DNA from: Microvirga brassicacearum
GTDB lineage: Bacteria > Pseudomonadota > Alphaproteobacteria > Rhizobiales > Beijerinckiaceae
Assembly: GCF_008757455.1 (NCBI RefSeq)
Contig: NZ_VCMV01000015.1
Span: 19,920-83,919, forward strand
Length of the DNA: 64,000 nt
Direction of reading: 5' to 3'
The notes beneath the pieces are model-generated. The model had not been told where the DNA came from. It ran no database searches and was given only the letters and a program-made list of their open reading frames with translations. Below, in pieces: positions 60,756 through 64,000 of this stretch (positions are counted from its first letter, which is position 1; each line of letters begins with the position of its first letter). Both the position numbers and the translations under genes were made by a program.

Positions 60756-62261
60756 TCAGGCCCTGGCAGCCTGGGGAAGTCCAAGCCGCTCCCAGATGGC
60801 GTCGACGCGCGTCGAAACGGCTGGATCCATGCTGAGAACCCGCCCCCATTCACGGTCAGTCTCGGAACCGAGTTTGTTGGTAGCGTCGATCCCAAGCTTT
60901 CCGCCCAATCCAGCTTTGGGTGACGCGAAATCGAGGTAGTCGATCGGCGTATCGCTAATGGTCACCAGATCCCGGGATGGATCGGATCGTGTCGCCACAG
61001 CCCACATCACATCGTCCCAAGATTGCACATCAATGTCGTCGTCAACCAAAACCAGCAGCTTCGTATAAGTGAATTGAGGGAGAATTGACCAGAGTCCCAT
61101 CATCATTCGGCGAGCCTGTCCGGGATAACGCTTGGCGATCGAGACAATAGCTATTCGGTAGGAGCAGGCGACTGGCGGCAGCCAGACATCCTTCACCTCT
61201 GGAAACTGGCGTTTCAGAATGGGAACGAACAGTTCGTTAAGCGCTTCACCGATGCAAGAGGGTTCGTCCGGTGCGCGGCCGGTGAAAGTCGAAAGGTATA
61301 TCGGATTTCGACGCATCGTAACCGCAGTCACCTGCATCACTGGGAAGTGGTCGACGGCGTTGTAGTAGCCCGTATGATCACCGAAAGGGCCTTCCGGCGC
61401 CGTTTCCGTGGCTGACACGAAGCCTTCGATCACGACCTCCGCCTCGGCGGGGACGACCAGGGGTACGCTCACGCACGGCATTAATCTCGGCCGCTTGCCA
61501 CGCAAGAGTCCGGAGAAACGCAATTCCGACATTGTCTCTGGCAAAGGAAGGACAGCGGACAGGATGGTGGATGGATCCGCGCCGATCACCACCGCCACAG
61601 GCATCGGTCGATCGGCGGCTTTCCATTGATGATGATGACGCGCTCCGCCCCTGTGGGCGAGCCAGCGCATGACGGCACGGTCTCTCCCGAGCACTTGCAT
61701 TCGGTAGACGCCGACATTGTAATCGTCCACGCGAATGCTGTCGGGCGGCCGGGTAATCACAAGCGGCCAGGTAATGAGCGGAGCGGGCTCCCCCGGCCAG
61801 CAAATCTGGGCCGGCAGCCGCCCGAGATCGATGGCGTCGCCTTTCATCTCGATTCTCGTGCCGGCAGTCGCCTCCCGCGGGCGCATCGTGAGCGCTGCCT
61901 GCGCGAGCGGAAACTTTCTCCAAGCGTCCCTGAGACTTTGTGGTGGGTGAGGCTCGCGCAATTCGGCGAGGAGTTCCCCAAGGTCACGCAGGCCATCCGG
62001 TTGGACGCCGAGCCCCCATGCAACGCGCTCAACGGTACCAAAGAGGTTAACGAGAATTGGTATCTCCGCCGGCCGACCATCCGGCAGTGTAGGACACTCG
62101 AACAAAAGAGCCGGTCCGCGGTCATGCAAGACGCGCCGGTGGATCTCAGTGACCTCGTGCACGACCGAAACGGGCTCGGCGATACGAGTAAGCTGTCCCT
62201 CTGCCTCAAGGTAGGTAACGAAGGCCCGAAGATCGGGAAAAAAGGGCAACTCACGGCGCAT
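60756..62261 (-). CDS. ubiD: UbiD-family decarboxylase
   Basis: A 501-residue prenyl-FMN-dependent decarboxylase. In ubiquinone synthesis UbiD removes the carboxyl of 3-polyprenyl-4-hydroxybenzoate. Sequence features include RRELPFFPDLRAFVTYLEAE, the metal/cofactor region DDYNVGVYRMQVLGRDRAVM, EGPFGDHTGYYNAVDHFPVM (the E-x-P-FGDHTGYY motif holding catalytic acidic residues), and SCIGEALNELFVPILKRQFP. Start at 62261. It is divergent from ubiTUV across a TTG-N8-CAA box, and next to its cofactor-maker ubiX, so ubiquinone is the likely pathway. Confidence 0.93.
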   Translation of the reverse strand: MRRELPFFPDLRAFVTYLEAEGQLTRIAEPVSVVHEVTEIHRRVLHDRGPALLFECPTLPDGRPAEIPILVNLFGTVERVAWGLGVQPDGLRDLGELLAELREPHPPQSLRDAWRKFPLAQAALTMRPREATAGTRIEMKGDAIDLGRLPAQICWPGEPAPLITWPLVITRPPDSIRVDDYNVGVYRMQVLGRDRAVMRWLAHRGGARHHHQWKAADRPMPVAVVIGADPSTILSAVLPLPETMSELRFSGLLRGKRPRLMPCVSVPLVVPAEAEVVIEGFVSATETAPEGPFGDHTGYYNAVDHFPVMQVTAVTMRRNPIYLSTFTGRAPDEPSCIGEALNELFVPILKRQFPEVKDVWLPPVACSYRIAIVSIAKRYPGQARRMMMGLWSILPQFTYTKLLVLVDDDIDVQSWDDVMWAVATRSDPSRDLVTISDTPIDYLDFASPKAGLGGKLGIDATNKLGSETDREWGRVLSMDPAVSTRVDAIWERLGLPQAARA

Positions 62262-62312
62262 TGGCACTCCTCGGTCCGGCTCCTTCGATGCCGGACCAAA
62301 CTGCGCCCGTCG

Positions 62313-62326
62313 TTGCGCCAGAACAA
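62313..62326. promoter_or_regulatory. CRP/FNR-type box between ubiD and ubiT
   Basis: TTGCGCCAGAACAA (TTG-N8-CAA) is 51 bases before ubiD and 46 before ubiT and could switch on both divergent operons without oxygen. Confidence 0.55.
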
Positions 62327-62372
62327 CTTCAAGCTTGGCAGAGTGCCGTATACGCAAGCCGAAGGATCTCAC

Positions 62373-62927
62373 ATGCCACCACCGCACTCGTCCATTGCGA
62401 CCTTGCCGCCGCTCATATCCTTGGCGTTGCGACCGCTCCCGCTGCTGCCGCTGCAGCCGATACTATCAGCCGTGATGCGCCGCATTTTGCTCCAGCATTC
62501 CGGTATGTTCGAGCGTCTTGGTGCTTATGCGGGAAAGCGATACGGGCTGGCCGCGTCAGATCTACCTTTCGCTTTTGTCCTCGATACCTCACCGGCGACG
62601 CCGATGATCACCGCGACACGTTCCATGCCTCCTGGACTCGATGCCAGGATTTCCGGTCCGTTTCTCGCCCTGCTGGGCATTGTGGACGGTACTTACGACG
62701 GCGACGCCCTGTTCTTCTCGCGCACGATCGTGGTCGATGGCGACGTCGAAGCTGTTCTCGCGCTCCGTAACGCCATCGACGATGCGGGTGTCGATGTCCT
62801 GCGGGAGGGCGCTACTCTGCTCGGCCCGCTTGGAGAAGCGCTTCTCCGCCGTTATCGACAAATGAAAGCGCGCGAGCCGTCGACAGGTAGTCGTCGCCAG
62901 CGACCGGAGTGGTCACCATGGAATTAA
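62373..62927 (+). CDS. ubiT: UbiT, SCP2-domain protein of O2-independent ubiquinone synthesis
   Basis: A 184-residue protein with an SCP2 lipid-binding domain (LPFAFVLDTSPATPMITATR, ISGPFLALLGIVDGTYDGDA, LFFSRTIVVDGDVEAVLALR). UbiT binds hydrophobic quinone intermediates and is needed with UbiU and UbiV to make ubiquinone without oxygen. GAAGGA is well placed before the ATG at 62373; the long open frame upstream is antisense to ubiD. It overlaps ubiU by ten bases. Confidence 0.9.
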   Translation: MPPPHSSIATLPPLISLALRPLPLLPLQPILSAVMRRILLQHSGMFERLGAYAGKRYGLAASDLPFAFVLDTSPATPMITATRSMPPGLDARISGPFLALLGIVDGTYDGDALFFSRTIVVDGDVEAVLALRNAIDDAGVDVLREGATLLGPLGEALLRRYRQMKAREPSTGSRRQRPEWSPWN

Positions 62928-63895
62928 TCTGCCCCGCCGGTACGCCGGCCTCGCTGAGGGCTGCTGTCGATGCGGGCGCGGACGGTGTCTATTGTGGATT
63001 TCGCAACGAGACCAATGCTCGCAATTTCCCGGGACTGAACTTCAGCGCCGACGAACTCGCAAAAGGCGTGGCCTACGCACATCGGCATGGTGCAAAGGTT
63101 CTGGTCGCGATCAACACTTTCCCGCGGGCCGGCGCGACGGAGCTATGGCACAAGGCAGTGATCGATGCGAACGAGGCCGGTGCCGATGCGCTCATCGTCT
63201 GCGACATTGGGCTTCTGGCATATGCCGCTAAGAGCTATCCGAAAGCTCGCCTGCATCTCTCCGTGCAGGCTGCCGCCGCCAATGCGGATGCAATCCGATT
63301 TTATGTTGAACAGTTTAATGTGAAGCGAGTAGTCCTGCCGCGCGTTTTGAGCCTGCCCGAAATCGCTGCAATCACGCGCGCCACTGACTGCGAAGTTGAA
63401 GTCTTCGTCTTTGGAGGATTATGCGTCATGGCGGAAGGACGATGCTCCCTTTCCTCCTACGCCACCGGGCTGTCGCCAAACATGAACGGTGTCTGCTCGC
63501 CCGCGAGCCACGTCGATTATGACGACGAGGACGGGGTGATCGTGTCCCGCCTGGGTGGCTTCACCATCAACAAGTTCGGCCAAGGGGAGGCGGCAGCTTA
63601 TCCGACTCTCTGCAAGGGACGTTTCAAAACCAAACTTTCGACCGGGTATGTTTTTGAGGACCCCGTTAGCCTGGACGCGGCGACACTCTTGCCGGGGTTG
63701 CGAGACGCAGGTGTGACAGCGCTGAAGATCGAAGGACGGCAACGCAGTCGTGCCTACATCGAGAACGTCGTGCGCTCTTTTCGTGACGCATTGAGCGCGC
63801 TTGGGCAGGGGCGTCCCATCCCATCGGGATCGCTCCAGCCCATGAGCGAAGGCCAGAGCAACACGGTAGGCGCCTACCGCAAGACATGGCGCTGA
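62918..63895 (+). CDS. ubiU: UbiU, 4Fe-4S hydroxylase subunit of O2-independent ubiquinone synthesis
   Basis: A 325-residue U32-peptidase-family protein: MELICPAGTPASLRAAVDAG, DGVYCGFRNETNARNFPGLN, and four cysteines in FGGLCVMAEGRCSLSSYATG, NMNGVCSPASHV and PTLCKGRFKT that hold the 4Fe-4S cluster in UbiU. UbiU-UbiV form a heterodimer that hydroxylates the ring using prephenate rather than O2. The ATG at 62918 overlaps ubiT; ubiV follows 16 bases later. Confidence 0.95.
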   Translation: MELICPAGTPASLRAAVDAGADGVYCGFRNETNARNFPGLNFSADELAKGVAYAHRHGAKVLVAINTFPRAGATELWHKAVIDANEAGADALIVCDIGLLAYAAKSYPKARLHLSVQAAAANADAIRFYVEQFNVKRVVLPRVLSLPEIAAITRATDCEVEVFVFGGLCVMAEGRCSLSSYATGLSPNMNGVCSPASHVDYDDEDGVIVSRLGGFTINKFGQGEAAAYPTLCKGRFKTKLSTGYVFEDPVSLDAATLLPGLRDAGVTALKIEGRQRSRAYIENVVRSFRDALSALGQGRPIPSGSLQPMSEGQSNTVGAYRKTWR

Positions 63896-63911
63896 ACCGG
63901 CGAGGAGACCC

Positions 63912-64000
63912 ATGATGAAACTGACGCTCGGGCCTGTCCTGTATAACTGGGAGCCGTCGACATGGCGTGATTTCCATTTCCGCATTGCGGACGAAGCTCC
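63912..64000 (+). CDS. ubiV: UbiV, partial (cut by window end)
   Basis: Only the first 29 codons are present: MMKLTLGPVLYNWEPSTWRD then FHFRIADEA. The LGPVLYNW and RDFxxRIADEA pattern is the N-terminus of UbiV, partner of UbiU. GAGGAG precedes the start (ATG at 63912 or 63915). The cluster cysteines lie beyond the window. Confidence 0.85.
   Translation, partial: MMKLTLGPVLYNWEPSTWRDFHFRIADEA

Overview
The window is a dense respiratory island from a high-GC alphaproteobacterium. The FixLJ-FixK cascade, cbb3 oxidase operon, class I copper nitrite reductase, clade I NosZ, DUF982 protein and group III truncated globin together suggest the order Hyphomicrobiales (Rhizobiales). The genus is not identified. 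No rRNA, tRNA, CRISPR array or replication origin was seen. Nearly everything serves denitrification and low-oxygen respiration.

Layout. 1-5.7 kb is a worn left flank: an MscS-type channel, two decayed genes (one PPK2), and an IS6-family element sitting between truncated genes. 5.7-9.4 kb holds nirK, hemN, and nsrR coupled to a small secreted Cys-rich protein. 10-16 kb is norEFCBQD (minus strand) with a divergent 51-residue membrane protein. 16.3-25.5 kb is an accessory mixture: DUF6455, an interrupted DUF454 gene, ccmE, an MFS transporter, a cytochrome P450, a CRP/FNR regulator, YitT, DUF982, CBS, an orphan sdhB pseudogene, cytochrome c and ferredoxin. 25.6-34.6 kb is nosRZDFYLX (minus strand), with a ferritin-like gene divergent from nosR. 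35.8-38.4 kb is a copper block (copC-copD fusion, ycnI-like, DUF2946-like). 38.5-44.4 kb is the NO-response block: nnrU, an NnrS-like protein, DUF2249, DUF59, DUF1858, an NnrR/DNR-type regulator, pseudoazurin and nnrS. 44.4-52.6 kb is fixK, a globin, ccoNOQP, two accessory genes, ccoI and ccoS. 52.9-58.3 kb holds a nucleotidyltransferase, a lone receiver, fixLJ and a membrane protein. 58.7-64 kb holds a third nnrS, ubiX-ubiD and divergent ubiTUV, with ubiV cut by the window end.

How it works together. FixL (heme PAS) and FixJ sense low oxygen. A 32-bp element shared by the fixK and 57067 promoters is a candidate FixJ site. FixK/FNR boxes lie before nirK/hemN, nosR, ccoN and the receiver gene. 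Looser TTTG-N8-CAAA boxes lie before norE, the P450, YitT, the DUF59 and DUF1858 genes, pseudoazurin and ubiT/ubiD, which suggests one NO/anoxia regulon. NirK, cNOR and NosZ take nitrite to N2, with pseudoazurin and cytochrome c as likely electron donors. HemN makes heme without O2, and UbiTUV with UbiX/UbiD would supply ubiquinone without O2. Several genes are clearly broken (PPK2, sdhB, DUF454, a lipoprotein-like gene), so the island lies in a rearranged accessory region.
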